Positions 34,885 to 43,740 of a DNA stretch of 64,000 bases are shown here, piece after piece (position 1 is the first letter of the stretch; the number at the start of each line of letters is the position of its first letter). Origin of the DNA: Salinicoccus cyprini. Lineage in GTDB: Bacteria; Bacillota; Bacilli; Staphylococcales; Salinicoccaceae. The notes beneath the pieces are model-generated. The model was not told the origin of the DNA and made no database searches. It saw only the letters and a list, made by a program, of their open reading frames with translations. The position numbers and the translations under genes are program-made. The DNA is taken from contig NZ_VMSJ01000001.1 in assembly GCF_007713705.1 (NCBI RefSeq), positions 744,001 through 808,000 of the forward strand, in the 5' to 3' direction.

Positions 34885-35157
34885 ATGGATATTAAAAAAG
34901 GTGAAAACATGTTCTTTGTCGGGGAGGATGAACTGAACCCGGAAGCGAAGATTGTTTTCACTACAGACGAGGACCAGGACTATGTCATACAGGAGACGCA
35001 GGTGAACGACGAACTGGGCGGTCAGGGCGTTGGTACCGATCTGGTCGAAACAATGGTTGAATTTGCACGACAGGAAGATAAAAGAATTGTACCGCAATGT
35101 CCGTTCGCAAGGGACGTCATGGAGAAGGACGACAGTATGAAGCAGCTGATCAAATAG
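34885..35157 (+). CDS. Small GNAT-like acetyltransferase (YidJ/YjdJ type)
   Basis: 90 residues, the length of the GNAT_like (PF14542) family. VNDELGGQGVGTDLVETMVEFAR is the acetyl-CoA loop and helix, and RIVPQCPFARDVMEK is the conserved end with the P-x-C/Y motif. GGAGG precedes the ATG. Confidence 0.87.
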   Translation: MDIKKGENMFFVGEDELNPEAKIVFTTDEDQDYVIQETQVNDELGGQGVGTDLVETMVEFARQEDKRIVPQCPFARDVMEKDDSMKQLIK

Positions 35158-35166
35158 GAATTATGG

Positions 35167-35190
35167 GCCAGGGGATGATTATTCCCTGGC
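35167..35190 (+). terminator. Terminator after the GNAT-like gene
   Basis: GCCAGGG (35167-35173) pairs with CCCTGGC (35184-35190), followed by TTTTTC. Confidence 0.72.
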
Positions 35191-35238
35191 TTTTTCTGTA
35201 TAATGGCCTATAATAGTGTTTTGATTTTGAAAGGATGA

Positions 35239-37428
35239 ATGAATTTGGCCAAAAGTCTAGTACTTGCCGAGAAACCTTCTGTGGCAAGAGATATTGCGAA
35301 AGTATTGAATTGCCATAAAAAAGGCAACGGCTTCATGGAAGGGGACCGCCACATCGTGACATGGGCACTGGGTCACCTCGTCACTCTGGCCGACCCGGAA
35401 AGCTATGATAGTAGATATAAGACATGGAAGCTTGAAGATCTGCCGATGCTGCCGGATCCACTCAGACTGACAGTCATCAAGAAGGCAGGCGGACAGTTCA
35501 ATGCAGTGAAGTCGCAGCTGCTCAGAAAAGATGTCGATCGCATCATCATCGCAACAGATGCGGGCCGTGAAGGTGAGCTTGTGGCGCGCTGGATTATCAA
35601 GAAGGCGAAAGTGAACAAGCCGATCGAACGTCTGTGGATTTCGTCCGTCACCGACAAGGCGATAAAGGAAGGGTTCCAGAATCTAAAGCCCGGCAAAAAT
35701 TACGAAAATCTTTATGAAGCGGCAGTCGCACGTTCTGAGGCCGACTGGTATATCGGCCTGAATGCTTCCCGTGCACTGACGACAAAATTCAATGCCCAGC
35801 TCAACTGTGGACGTGTCCAGACACCGACACTCGGCATGATTGAAAGCAGGGAAGCGGAGATCAGGGATTTCAAGCCGAAGACGTACTATGGTGTTGAAGT
35901 CATTACGGACGGTCTCAAACTGACCTGGCAGGATGACAAAGGAAACAGCAGAAGCTTTGACAAGGACAGGATCGATGCCATTGCCAATAAAACCGACGGC
36001 AGCACAATGGTGGTCGACTCTGTCGAAAGCAAAGCGAAAAAGACGTTTGCACCGGGTCTGTATGACCTGACTGAACTTCAGCGGGATGCCAACAAACAGT
36101 TCGGCTTCTCTGCGAAAGAGACGCTGAGTGTGCTGCAGGGACTATATGAACGGCATAAGGTGGTCACCTATCCGAGAACCGACTCCAGATATCTCTCACA
36201 GGATATTGTTCCGACGCTGCCTGAAAGACTGAAGGCATGCGGCATTGGTGACTACCGTGCTACAGCGACCCGTATACTGAGAGGGAAGATCCAGGCAAAC
36301 AAGTCATTCGTCGACGACAGCAAGGTCAGTGATCACCATGCCATCATCCCGACTGAAAATCATGTCCATATGAGCGACTTCAACGAGAAGGAGCGCAGAC
36401 TGTATGACATCATCATCAAAAGATTTCTCGCCGTCCTGCTGCCGCCGCATGAATTCGAACAGGTGACAATAAAAGCTAAAGCGGCCGGGGAGACATTTAC
36501 AGCCAGGGGGAGAACTGTTCAGAAGGAAGGCTGGAAAGCAGCCTACTCGAACCAGTATGAAGACGAGGTCGAGGAAGATGTCAAAGATCAGCAGCTGCCG
36601 AAGCTCGGAAAAGGTGACACACTTTCGGTCCAGCGCATCAGCGGAACAAGCGGCCAGACGAAGGCGCCGGCAAGATTCACCGAGGCGACGCTGCTCTCCG
36701 CAATGGAGAACCCGGCCAGATATATGGAAGTGCAGGATAGGAAATTGAAAGATATCCTCGATTCCACAGGCGGGCTCGGAACTGTTGCCACGCGCGCAGA
36801 CATCATCGACAAGCTGTTCAATGCCTTCATGATCGAAAAGAACGGTCAGGCAATCAAGATCACTTCAAAAGGCAGGCAGCTGCTCGACCTTGTGCCAGAT
36901 GCACTCAGGTCACCTGCCACGACTGCCGTCTGGGAACAGAAGCTTGAAGCCATCGCAAAAGGTCGACTGAAGAAGGAAGTCTTCATCCAGGAAATGAAGT
37001 CCCACACGAAAGAAATCATTCTCGAGATCAAAGCCAGCGATAAGAAGTTCAAGCACGACAACATTTCCGGCAAATCCTGCCCCGACTGCGGCAAGCCGCT
37101 GCTTGAAGTGAATGGCAAGAAGGGCAAGATGCTCGTATGCCAGGACAGGGAGTGTGGCCACCGTAAGAATGTTGCGAGAATCACCAACGCCCGCTGTCCA
37201 AAATGCAAAAAGAAAATGACACTGAGTGGAGAAGGTGAAGGCCAGATCTTCACCTGCACATGCGGCCACAGGGAGAAACTCTCTGCTTTTGAAGCCAGAA
37301 GGAAGAAGGAAGGCCGCGGCAAAGTCGACAAGCGGACCGTCAAGAAATATATGAAAGAACAGGAAGCGGATGAACCGATCAATAATGCACTCGCCGAACA
37401 GCTCAAAGCATTGAATCTGGATAAATAA
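35239..37428 (+). CDS. topB: DNA topoisomerase III
   Basis: 729 residues. Toprim motifs LAEKPSVA and IIATDAGREGEL, and the catalytic Tyr in VVTYPRTDSRYLS. After the core come two zinc ribbons (CPDCGKPL...CQDRECGH and CPKCKKKM...CTCGH). Type IA enzyme that decatenates DNA during replication and recombination. Start ATG 35239 has AAAGG 3-4 bases away; TTG 35245 has better spacing and would give 727 residues. Confidence 0.93.
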   Translation: MNLAKSLVLAEKPSVARDIAKVLNCHKKGNGFMEGDRHIVTWALGHLVTLADPESYDSRYKTWKLEDLPMLPDPLRLTVIKKAGGQFNAVKSQLLRKDVDRIIIATDAGREGELVARWIIKKAKVNKPIERLWISSVTDKAIKEGFQNLKPGKNYENLYEAAVARSEADWYIGLNASRALTTKFNAQLNCGRVQTPTLGMIESREAEIRDFKPKTYYGVEVITDGLKLTWQDDKGNSRSFDKDRIDAIANKTDGSTMVVDSVESKAKKTFAPGLYDLTELQRDANKQFGFSAKETLSVLQGLYERHKVVTYPRTDSRYLSQDIVPTLPERLKACGIGDYRATATRILRGKIQANKSFVDDSKVSDHHAIIPTENHVHMSDFNEKERRLYDIIIKRFLAVLLPPHEFEQVTIKAKAAGETFTARGRTVQKEGWKAAYSNQYEDEVEEDVKDQQLPKLGKGDTLSVQRISGTSGQTKAPARFTEATLLSAMENPARYMEVQDRKLKDILDSTGGLGTVATRADIIDKLFNAFMIEKNGQAIKITSKGRQLLDLVPDALRSPATTAVWEQKLEAIAKGRLKKEVFIQEMKSHTKEIILEIKASDKKFKHDNISGKSCPDCGKPLLEVNGKKGKMLVCQDRECGHRKNVARITNARCPKCKKKMTLSGEGEGQIFTCTCGHREKLSAFEARRKKEGRGKVDKRTVKKYMKEQEADEPINNALAEQLKALNLDK

Positions 37429-37440
37429 GGGAGATCTGAT

Positions 37441-37692
37441 AAAAGGATAAAATACACTATCGCAGTAATCAGTTTCGGAGTCGTTTTCTTCATTATGATG
37501 GTCGTCACAAATATGGTATCGACGCTCTTCATGCCGGTGAGAGCTGGGAATCCATGGGAAACAGCCGGTCAGCAATCCAGCCAGGTTATTGTCTATGCAA
37601 GCTCTTCGATACTGCCGATCGTCATTTCAACCGTGGTCGCATTCGGACTCAGCTACTTCTTCTATAGAAGGTTTGCAAAGAACACCTGTTAA
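37441..37692 (+). pseudogene. Small two-helix membrane protein whose start codon appears lost
   Basis: The frame runs KRIKYTIAVISFGVVFFIMM... to ...SYFFYRRFAKNTC at 37692, giving two membrane helices (about 5-24 and 55-76). Upstream in frame there is only TAA GGG AGA TCT GAT AAA AGG. If one G were restored after GAT, CTGATGAAAAGG would supply ATG AAA AGG in frame, 5 bases after GGGAG. So a one-base deletion in the start codon (or a sequence error) is the simplest reading. An internal ATG (37495) lacks a ribosome-binding site and cuts the first helix. Confidence 0.55.
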
Positions 37693-37817
37693 GTGTCATG
37701 TACCTATGTAAGGATTGTCAGGTGGTATTGTATTTTCAATCATCCTGTGGCATAATGCCTCCACAAGGTGGAGTACGGACATGTTCATGTTGCCACCTAA
37801 AGCAAAGGAGAGGTACT

Positions 37818-38132
37818 TTGACACGTTGCAGCAGTTGTCATGAAAACTGGAGCGTCAGTTCAGCACTCAAGCGATATACTGCAATTGCTCCTGGCATGGC
37901 ATGCCCCTCATGCGGCCAGATGCAGTATCTATCAGAAAGATACAGGGAACGCAGCCTGATGATGATGCTGTTGATTCCATTACTGATGCTGATTCCAGCC
38001 TTCTTCGATATTTCAATTGTAGCCATGTCACTTCTGATTCTGGCGGCGTTCATCGCAATTGCAGTCATCCATCTGTTCACCATCGAACTATCAGGAGATC
38101 AGGAAACAGAACACAAAGGCTTGATGGAATAG
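37818..38132 (+). CDS. Membrane zinc-ribbon protein (CXXC-20-CXXC, TIGR04104-like)
   Basis: 104 residues. TTG start with AAAGGAG 7-8 bases upstream. Two knuckles, RCSSC (residue 4-7) and ACPSC, lie about 21 residues apart, then QYLSERYRER and two membrane helices. The spacing matches the family of short Bacillales membrane zinc-finger proteins. Function unknown. A longer frame from 37698 has no ribosome-binding site and is not used. Confidence 0.78.
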   Translation: MTRCSSCHENWSVSSALKRYTAIAPGMACPSCGQMQYLSERYRERSLMMMLLIPLLMLIPAFFDISIVAMSLLILAAFIAIAVIHLFTIELSGDQETEHKGLME

Positions 38133-38144
38133 ATTCAATATACT

Positions 38145-38170
38145 AAAGGGACTGCCAGGGCAGTTCCTTT
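38145..38170 (+). terminator. Terminator after the zinc-ribbon gene
   Basis: AAAGGGACTGCC (38145-38156) pairs with GGCAGTTCCTTT (38159-38170), one G-U, with T-run. Confidence 0.82.
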
Positions 38171-38272
38171 TTTATGTATGGAAGCAGTACAGCTGTAAAA
38201 GCATGAATGGCAAGGATTCGTCTAATTTTTGATATAATATAAGGACTACGCTACGATAAAGGGGAAACCATC

Positions 38273-38683
38273 ATGGAAATGGAAACACTCTATGAAATTG
38301 CGAAACAGAAACTGAATACGAGGCGGACGAGCCGCAATGGCAAGGTGGGGCATGTGGCTGCTGCGCTTGAGACAGCAGCGGGCAACGTCTATACAGGCGT
38401 GGCAATGGACCTGCCATCCTCCATTGGGTTCTGTGCAGAGCATTCCGCCATTGCAGCCATGGTGACTGCCGGTGAACAGGATATAGAGAGGATCATCGCA
38501 GTCTATGAGGACGGCACCATCATGGCACCATGCGGCAGATGCCGTGAACTGATGAACCAGGTCGGGGATAACAACTATTTTTGTGAAATCGGCCTGCCGG
38601 GCGGGACTGCCCAGCTTGAAGCGCTGCTGCCTGAACGGTGGGACTTCAAGTATCTGCAGTCGGATGAAGCGGCAAAGAAATGA
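38273..38683 (+). CDS. Cytidine-deaminase-fold protein (blasticidin-S-deaminase-like)
   Basis: 136 residues. Zinc motifs FCAEHSAI (Cys, catalytic Glu) and APCGRCRELM (PC-x-x-C). The order and length are close to the CDA/blasticidin deaminase group, but it is distinct from the housekeeping cdd at 42420. Substrate uncertain. First of three adjacent genes with AhpD-like and acetyltransferase genes. Confidence 0.82.
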   Translation: MEMETLYEIAKQKLNTRRTSRNGKVGHVAAALETAAGNVYTGVAMDLPSSIGFCAEHSAIAAMVTAGEQDIERIIAVYEDGTIMAPCGRCRELMNQVGDNNYFCEIGLPGGTAQLEALLPERWDFKYLQSDEAAKK

Positions 38684-38722
38684 TCCTGAAAACGATATTT
38701 CGAAAGGACAAGGTGAAAGATG

Positions 38723-39067
38723 ATGGCACACTTCAATGAAATCAATACAACAGCACAAGGCAACACGAAAAGACTGCAAAAGAGCATTCCGGATACGATG
38801 AAAAGCTTCAAGGACCTCCAGGATGCAGCTTACGCACCAGGTGCACTGGACAAGAAGACCAAGGAATTTGCGGCATTGGCCTACGCGATTGCAGACAAGT
38901 GCGAAGGCTGCATCGGCAATCATGTAAATAAACTGATCAAGCTTGGTGCATCACGTGAAGAGATCGCTGAAATTGCAGGCGTTGCCATCGTCATGGGTGG
39001 CGGACCAGGCAGTGTATATGGCGGTAAAGCACTGCAGGCTTATGATGACGCCATGGAAAGCCGATGA
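38723..39067 (+). CDS. Carboxymuconolactone decarboxylase / AhpD-like protein
   Basis: 114 residues. DKKTKEFAALAYAIADKCEGCIGNHVNKLIKLGAS holds the redox C-x-x-C and the His of the AhpD core. Likely an alkylhydroperoxidase-like antioxidant or thiol oxidoreductase. Start 38723 is 6 bases after AAGGTGA; ATG 38720 is the alternative. Overlaps the next gene by 4 bases. Confidence 0.87.
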   Translation: MAHFNEINTTAQGNTKRLQKSIPDTMKSFKDLQDAAYAPGALDKKTKEFAALAYAIADKCEGCIGNHVNKLIKLGASREEIAEIAGVAIVMGGGPGSVYGGKALQAYDDAMESR

Positions 39068-39498
39068 TTGCCCGCGTAGATCGCTCGAATATCCAGGATT
39101 TTGCAGACCTTGCTCTCAAACTCTGGCCGGATAGCACCAGGGAGGAACTGGAACGCGACTTCGACGTCTACATTTCAAGCAGCAATGACGCTGTATTCAT
39201 TGCCAGAGCTGAAGAAGGCGCAGTCGGCTTTGCACATTGCAGCCTGCGGGTGGACTATGTACCAGGTGCAGAATCATCGCCGGCAGGATATCTCGAAGGC
39301 ATCTTCGTTGAGAACGAGCATAGGCGTAAAGGCTACGCACGTACTCTGGTAGATGCATGCGAACAGTGGGCCACAGACAAAGGGTGTTCAGACTTTGCCA
39401 GTGATTGTCTGCTTGATAATCACAACAGTATTGAAATGCATCAGCATCTTGGATTCACGGAAGTCGAGCGTACCGTTTCATTCTATAAAAAATTATGA
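39064..39498 (+). CDS. AAC(6')-I-like aminoglycoside acetyltransferase
   Basis: 144 residues, the usual length of AAC(6')-Ib/Ii-type enzymes. DYVPGAESSPAGYLEGIFV, EHRRKGYARTLVDACEQWA and GCSDFASDCLLDNHNSIEMHQ match the active-site region of that family unusually well for a GNAT. It may acetylate the 6' amine of aminoglycosides; a housekeeping substrate is also possible. Translationally coupled to the AhpD-like gene (ATGA). Confidence 0.78.
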   Translation: MIARVDRSNIQDFADLALKLWPDSTREELERDFDVYISSSNDAVFIARAEEGAVGFAHCSLRVDYVPGAESSPAGYLEGIFVENEHRRKGYARTLVDACEQWATDKGCSDFASDCLLDNHNSIEMHQHLGFTEVERTVSFYKKL

Positions 39499-39507
39499 TT
39501 GGAATTG

Positions 39508-39543
39508 AAAGGACCGACGGATAACCGATATCCGCCGGTCTTT
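39508..39543. terminator. Terminator between the acetyltransferase and the VOC protein
   Basis: AAAGGACCGACGGATA pairs with TATCCGCCGGTCTTT across 39508-39543 with mismatches; lies between convergent genes. Confidence 0.7.
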
Positions 39544-39550
39544 GAGCTAC

Positions 39551-40468
39551 CTAGCTGTTTTCGCCTCTGTATGCCTTCTCCAGAGTTGCGATATCGAACT
39601 TCTTCATTTTCAGAAAAGCTTCCGTCACCCTGTTGATCTGTTCACGGGTTCCCTCAGCCATCATTTCTTCCATGGCAGTCGGATAGATCTGCCAGGACAC
39701 ACCGAATTTATCTTTTAGCCAGCCGCATTGCTCGGCTTCAGGTACTGCCGACAGCTTTTCCCAATAATAGTCGATCTCCTGCTGGTCCTTGCATTGGACC
39801 ATGAGGGACACGGCTTCATTGAAGTTGAAGTCATGATCTTCTGCACTGTCCATGGCAGAGAACCATTGCTGCCCCAACCTGAAGTCTCCATACATTACTG
39901 TCCCTTCTGTATGAGGCGGCATATCACCCGGATATTGCGCAATTTCGCCAACTTCCGAATCCGGAAAAATGGAGACATAGTATTCGATGGCCTCTTTTGC
40001 CCTGCCATGATTCTCTCCGACGAACATCATTGCAGGAACGATGTTCGAACGTTCCGGTCCGGATCCATCAGACAGTATCAGCTGCCACGTCACTCCGTAC
40101 TTGTCCTGGACCCAGCCATACTTGCTGCTGAAAGGATAGGCGTCGAGCGGCATCAGAGCCGTGCCGCCTTCCATAAGCTTATTCCACAGTGATTCCAGAT
40201 TCCCTTCAGCCGCCTCATCTGATGCAGGATTGAACAGCAGCATGAACGAAATGGCCGGATTCAGCGTAAAGTAGGGGCCTGCACTGATGGCCATGAACTT
40301 GTAGTCCATCAGCTCGAATGATAGTGAAGGTGTGTCTCCTGACGGTGTGTCTTCCATGTACGTTTTAACGTTCACCTTTGATTGCGGAAAGATGGACGTG
40401 TAGAAATCCACTGCCTCTTCTCCTTCGGCATCAAACCATAGATGGGGAACAATGTGCTGATTCTTCAT
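39551..40468 (-). CDS. Tandem VOC-domain protein (PhnB/YjdN-like)
   Basis: 305 residues, two copies of the PhnB-like domain: residues 1-135 (IVPHLWFDAEGEEAVDFYTSIFP...YGWVQDKYGVTWQL) and 142-270 (IVPAMMFVGENHGRAKEAIEYYVSIFP...CGWLKDKFGVSWQI). Fused doubles of this 3-dmu-9_3-mt type are common in Firmicutes; the reaction is not known. GGAGGG precedes the ATG. Confidence 0.87.
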   Translation of the reverse strand: MKNQHIVPHLWFDAEGEEAVDFYTSIFPQSKVNVKTYMEDTPSGDTPSLSFELMDYKFMAISAGPYFTLNPAISFMLLFNPASDEAAEGNLESLWNKLMEGGTALMPLDAYPFSSKYGWVQDKYGVTWQLILSDGSGPERSNIVPAMMFVGENHGRAKEAIEYYVSIFPDSEVGEIAQYPGDMPPHTEGTVMYGDFRLGQQWFSAMDSAEDHDFNFNEAVSLMVQCKDQQEIDYYWEKLSAVPEAEQCGWLKDKFGVSWQIYPTAMEEMMAEGTREQINRVTEAFLKMKKFDIATLEKAYRGENS

Positions 40469-40579
40469 TTCAGATCCCTCCAGACTCTTTTCCGCTATTA
40501 TATCAAATGTATGATAAATTTACACTTTTGGTAGATGTGCTTTACTCTGCCAAGTGTATCATGAAAGCGCACTAATTCA

Positions 40580-40608
40580 TTGCAGTAGCAGTATCTTAGT
40601 GGTAAATT
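40580..40608 (+). promoter_or_regulatory. Predicted promoter of the phoH-ybeY-dgkA-cdd-era-recO operon
   Basis: TTGCAG (40580-40585), 17-base spacer, TAAATT (40603-40608), 36 bases before phoH. Confidence 0.5.
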
Positions 40609-40644
40609 TAATGGGAAAGAGACTTTGATAAAAGGGGATTATGC

Positions 40645-41589
40645 ATGCCTAATATTATAAATATCGATAGCCTGGAAGAGGCTCAGGCACTTATCGGTGC
40701 AAACGATCAGCATATAACATTTCTGGAAGAGGAATTTGATGTCACCATCCATACACTCGGCAATGAGCTCACCGTGGATGGTGAGAGTGATGAAAATGTC
40801 GAATTGACGGAAGATGTGCTGATCAATCTGCTGAAGATCATCCAGCGAGGGATGTCCATCAATCTGAGGGATGTCCAGTCTGCTGCAATGATGGCAAGAA
40901 AGGGTACAATCGAGTACCTTGCAGATCTTTATAATGAAGAAATCGCCCGGGATATAAAAGGCAAGGGAATCCGAGCCAAGACGACCGGACAGCGTCTCTA
41001 TATTGAAAATATCAAGCGGACGGATCTGACGTTCGGCATCGGTCCGGCGGGTACCGGCAAGACGTTCCTGGCTGTTGTACTGGCATGCCAGATGCTCCGT
41101 GAAAATAGTGTCAAACGTATCGTGCTGACACGGCCTGCTGTTGAAGCGGGTGAAAACCTCGGCTTTCTGCCTGGTGACCTGAAGGAGAAGGTGGATCCCT
41201 ACTTGAGACCTCTGTATGACGGACTGCATACCGTCCTCGGAGCAGAGCAGACGGATCGGCTGATCGAGCGTGGCGTCATTGAAGTAGCGCCGCTCGCGTA
41301 CATGCGTGGCCGGACATTGAATGAAGCTTTCGTCATTCTCGATGAAGCGCAGAACACGACGGAAATGCAGATGAAGATGTTCCTGACACGTCTCGGCTTC
41401 GGTTCGAAGATGGTTGTTACAGGTGATGAAACACAGATTGACCTGCCGGGTTCAACGAAAAGTGGGCTCGTCGAGTCGGTACGCCTTCTGAATAATGTCA
41501 ATGGCATCTCCATTAACAAGATGGATGAATCGGATGTTGTCCGTCACCCGCTTGTATCCAAAATCATAAAAGCATATGAAAAGGAGTGA
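40645..41589 (+). CDS. phoH: PhoH-like ATPase
   Basis: 314 residues. Walker A GPAGTGKTFLAV, Walker B FVILDEAQNTT and VVTGDETQIDLP are the PhoH motifs (YbeZ type). Usually linked to ybeY and rRNA maturation, as here. AAAAGGGG precedes the ATG. Confidence 0.94.
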   Translation: MPNIINIDSLEEAQALIGANDQHITFLEEEFDVTIHTLGNELTVDGESDENVELTEDVLINLLKIIQRGMSINLRDVQSAAMMARKGTIEYLADLYNEEIARDIKGKGIRAKTTGQRLYIENIKRTDLTFGIGPAGTGKTFLAVVLACQMLRENSVKRIVLTRPAVEAGENLGFLPGDLKEKVDPYLRPLYDGLHTVLGAEQTDRLIERGVIEVAPLAYMRGRTLNEAFVILDEAQNTTEMQMKMFLTRLGFGSKMVVTGDETQIDLPGSTKSGLVESVRLLNNVNGISINKMDESDVVRHPLVSKIIKAYEKE

Positions 41590-41594
41590 GCATC

Positions 41595-42059
41595 TTGATC
41601 AATGTCGATTTTCTGGACGATGACGGCTTTGCTGATGAACAAGAGAAGCATGAAATAGAATCCCTGATCCAGTTTGCCTATGACCATCTTGAACAGCACG
41701 ATGATGCTGAGGTCAGCATCTCATTCGTCGATCAGGAGGAGATCCGAAGCATCAACCGCGACTATCGAAACAAGGATGCGGTCACTGATGTCATCAGTTT
41801 CGCCATGGAGGATGAGGAGGATAACCTGATTCACGAAGATGCATTGCGGACACTCGGTGATATCATCATCTGTACGGAACGTGCCGAGGAGCAGGCCAAG
41901 GACTATGGCCACAGCTACAAGCGTGAACTGATGTTTCTGAGCCTTCACGGTTTTCTCCACCTGCTCGGATACGATCATATGGAAGCGGAAGAGGAAAAGG
42001 AAATGAATGGTCTTCAGGACGAGATACTCAAAGCTTTCGGTGTCACCCGGGAAGATTAG
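41595..42059 (+). CDS. ybeY: Endoribonuclease YbeY
   Basis: 154 residues. HGFLHLLGYDH binds the catalytic zinc (three His), and RDYRNKDAVTDVISF is the upstream signature. Processes 16S rRNA 3' ends and supports ribosome quality control. TTG 41595 chosen, 8 bases after AAGGAG; a GTG at 41586 lies inside that site. Confidence 0.93.
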   Translation: MINVDFLDDDGFADEQEKHEIESLIQFAYDHLEQHDDAEVSISFVDQEEIRSINRDYRNKDAVTDVISFAMEDEEDNLIHEDALRTLGDIIICTERAEEQAKDYGHSYKRELMFLSLHGFLHLLGYDHMEAEEEKEMNGLQDEILKAFGVTRED

Positions 42060-42404
42060 ATGAAACTGCTCAATCGTTTCAAATATGCTGTCATGGGCCT
42101 ACGCTGGCTGGTCGGTAAAGACAACCATTTCATCATCCACTTCCTGCTTGCCGGTGCGACAATAGCTGCCGGTGCCATACTGATGATCGAACGCATCGAG
42201 TGGCTTTTCATCGTCAGTGCCATATTTTTCGTGCTGATTGCTGAAGCTTTGAATACGTCCATTGAGGCATCGGTCGATCTGACGACCGGCGAGTATCATC
42301 CGCTGGCGAAAGCGGCCAAGGATGCAGGGGCGGCGGCAGTGCTGCTGTCATCACTCTATGCGGTCATTGTCGCATTGTTTATTTTTATACCCTATTTGCT
42401 TTAA
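42060..42404 (+). CDS. dgkA: Undecaprenol / diacylglycerol kinase
   Basis: 114 residues, three membrane helices. EALNTSIEASVDLTTGEYHPLAKAAKDAGAAAVL is the DgkA motif. In Gram-positives it mainly phosphorylates undecaprenol, feeding the cell-wall lipid carrier. Its ATG directly follows the ybeY stop. Confidence 0.94.
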   Translation: MKLLNRFKYAVMGLRWLVGKDNHFIIHFLLAGATIAAGAILMIERIEWLFIVSAIFFVLIAEALNTSIEASVDLTTGEYHPLAKAAKDAGAAAVLLSSLYAVIVALFIFIPYLL

Positions 42405-42419
42405 TGAGGAGATGTTTAC

Positions 42420-42827
42420 GTGAACGATGGAATTTTTAAAGAAGAATGGTTTGACGAGGTAAAGGTGGCCCAGAGCAGGGCGTACACTCCATACTCGAAA
42501 TTCAATGTAGGTGCACTGCTGGTCATAGAAGACGATCAGTATATATACGGTGCCAATATAGAAAATGCGGCCTACCCGGCAACAATCTGCGCAGAACGCA
42601 GTGCGCTGGTGAGTGCCTATTCGAATGATATAAAGAAATTCAAGGCCATAGTGGTCATCACGGACTCGGAAGAGCCTTCCAGTCCTTGCGGGACATGCAG
42701 ACAGGTCATGAAGGAACTATGTGAAGGTGACATGCCGGTATACCTTGTCAGCCATGCCGGCAAGGTGATCAGACGTACTGTGGATGACCTGCTGCCGCTC
42801 GGCTTTTCAGGAAAGGATATGGAATAA
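42420..42827 (+). CDS. cdd: Cytidine deaminase
   Basis: 135 residues. [13 protein letters not shown] and [12 protein letters not shown] are the zinc and catalytic motifs; converts cytidine and deoxycytidine to uridine. Start is GTG at 42420 after GAGGAG. Overlaps era by one base. Confidence 0.94.
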   Translation: MNDGIFKEEWFDEVKVAQSRAYTPYSKFNVGALLVIEDDQYIYGANIENAAYPATICAERSALVSAYSNDIKKFKAIVVITDSEEPSSPCGTCRQVMKELCEGDMPVYLVSHAGKVIRRTVDDLLPLGFSGKDME

Positions 42828-43732
42828 TGACAGAAAATGAATTCAAATCGGGTTTCGTCAGCATCATCGGACGCCCGAACGTAGGCAAATCAACATTCAT
42901 GAATAAAGTACTGGGGCAGAAGGTGGCCATCATGTCGGATAAGCCCCAGACGACAAGAAACAAGATCCAGGGTGTGCATACGACTGAAACGAGTCAGATG
43001 ATTTTCATCGATACGCCAGGGATCCACAAGCCGAAGCACCAGCTCGGTGAACATATGATGAAAGTGGCAAGGAATACTTTGCGCGAAACGGAAGCCATCC
43101 TGTTTCTCGTCAACGTTTCGGAAGAGATCGGCCGCGGCGACGAGTATATCATCGAAATGCTTAGGAATACACGCACACCGATCATCCTCGTCCTCAACAA
43201 GATAGATCTGGTCCACCCGGACAAATTGATCGAACAGATCGAAGTATACAAGGATAAGCTGCCTTTCTCCGATATCGTGCCGATTTCTGCACTGCAGGGC
43301 AACAACATCGACAGGCTGCTCGAAGTTCTGGAATCCTACTTGCCGGAAGGGCCGATGTACTACCCTGAAGACAGGATCACCGATCACCCGGAGCACTTCA
43401 TCGTCAGCGAACTGATCCGAGAGAAGGCACTGCACCTGACAAGTCAGGAGATTCCGCATGCCATCGGTGTTGAAGTCGAGCGGATGAAAGAGAATGATCA
43501 GGGACTGATCCATGTCCAGGCAACCATCTATGTGGAACGTGACTCGCAAAAAGGCATGGTCATCGGCAAGCAGGGCAAGATGCTCAAGGAAATCGGCCAG
43601 CTCGCCCGCATGGATATTGAAAACCTGCTCGGCAGCAAGGTCTACCTGGAACTATGGGTCAAAGTCCAGAAGGACTGGCGCAATAAATCACAATTCATCC
43701 GTTCACTCGGCTATCGTGACGAGGAGTACTAG
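42827..43732 (+). CDS. era: GTPase Era
   Basis: 301 residues. G1 GRPNVGKS, G3 DTPG, G4 NKID and a C-terminal KH domain with [13 protein letters not shown]. Binds the 16S rRNA 3' end in 30S assembly. Tandem with ybeY and recO as in Bacillales. Confidence 0.96.
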   Translation: MTENEFKSGFVSIIGRPNVGKSTFMNKVLGQKVAIMSDKPQTTRNKIQGVHTTETSQMIFIDTPGIHKPKHQLGEHMMKVARNTLRETEAILFLVNVSEEIGRGDEYIIEMLRNTRTPIILVLNKIDLVHPDKLIEQIEVYKDKLPFSDIVPISALQGNNIDRLLEVLESYLPEGPMYYPEDRITDHPEHFIVSELIREKALHLTSQEIPHAIGVEVERMKENDQGLIHVQATIYVERDSQKGMVIGKQGKMLKEIGQLARMDIENLLGSKVYLELWVKVQKDWRNKSQFIRSLGYRDEEY

Positions 43733-43740
43733 AGAACGGG

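Noticed and set aside
36910-37575. 221-codon open frame on the minus strand
   Set aside because: Antisense to the zinc-ribbon end of topB; Phe/Leu-rich shadow.
37698-37817. Longer N-terminus for the zinc-ribbon protein
   Set aside because: No ribosome-binding site; the TTG at 37818 has one and gives the family length.
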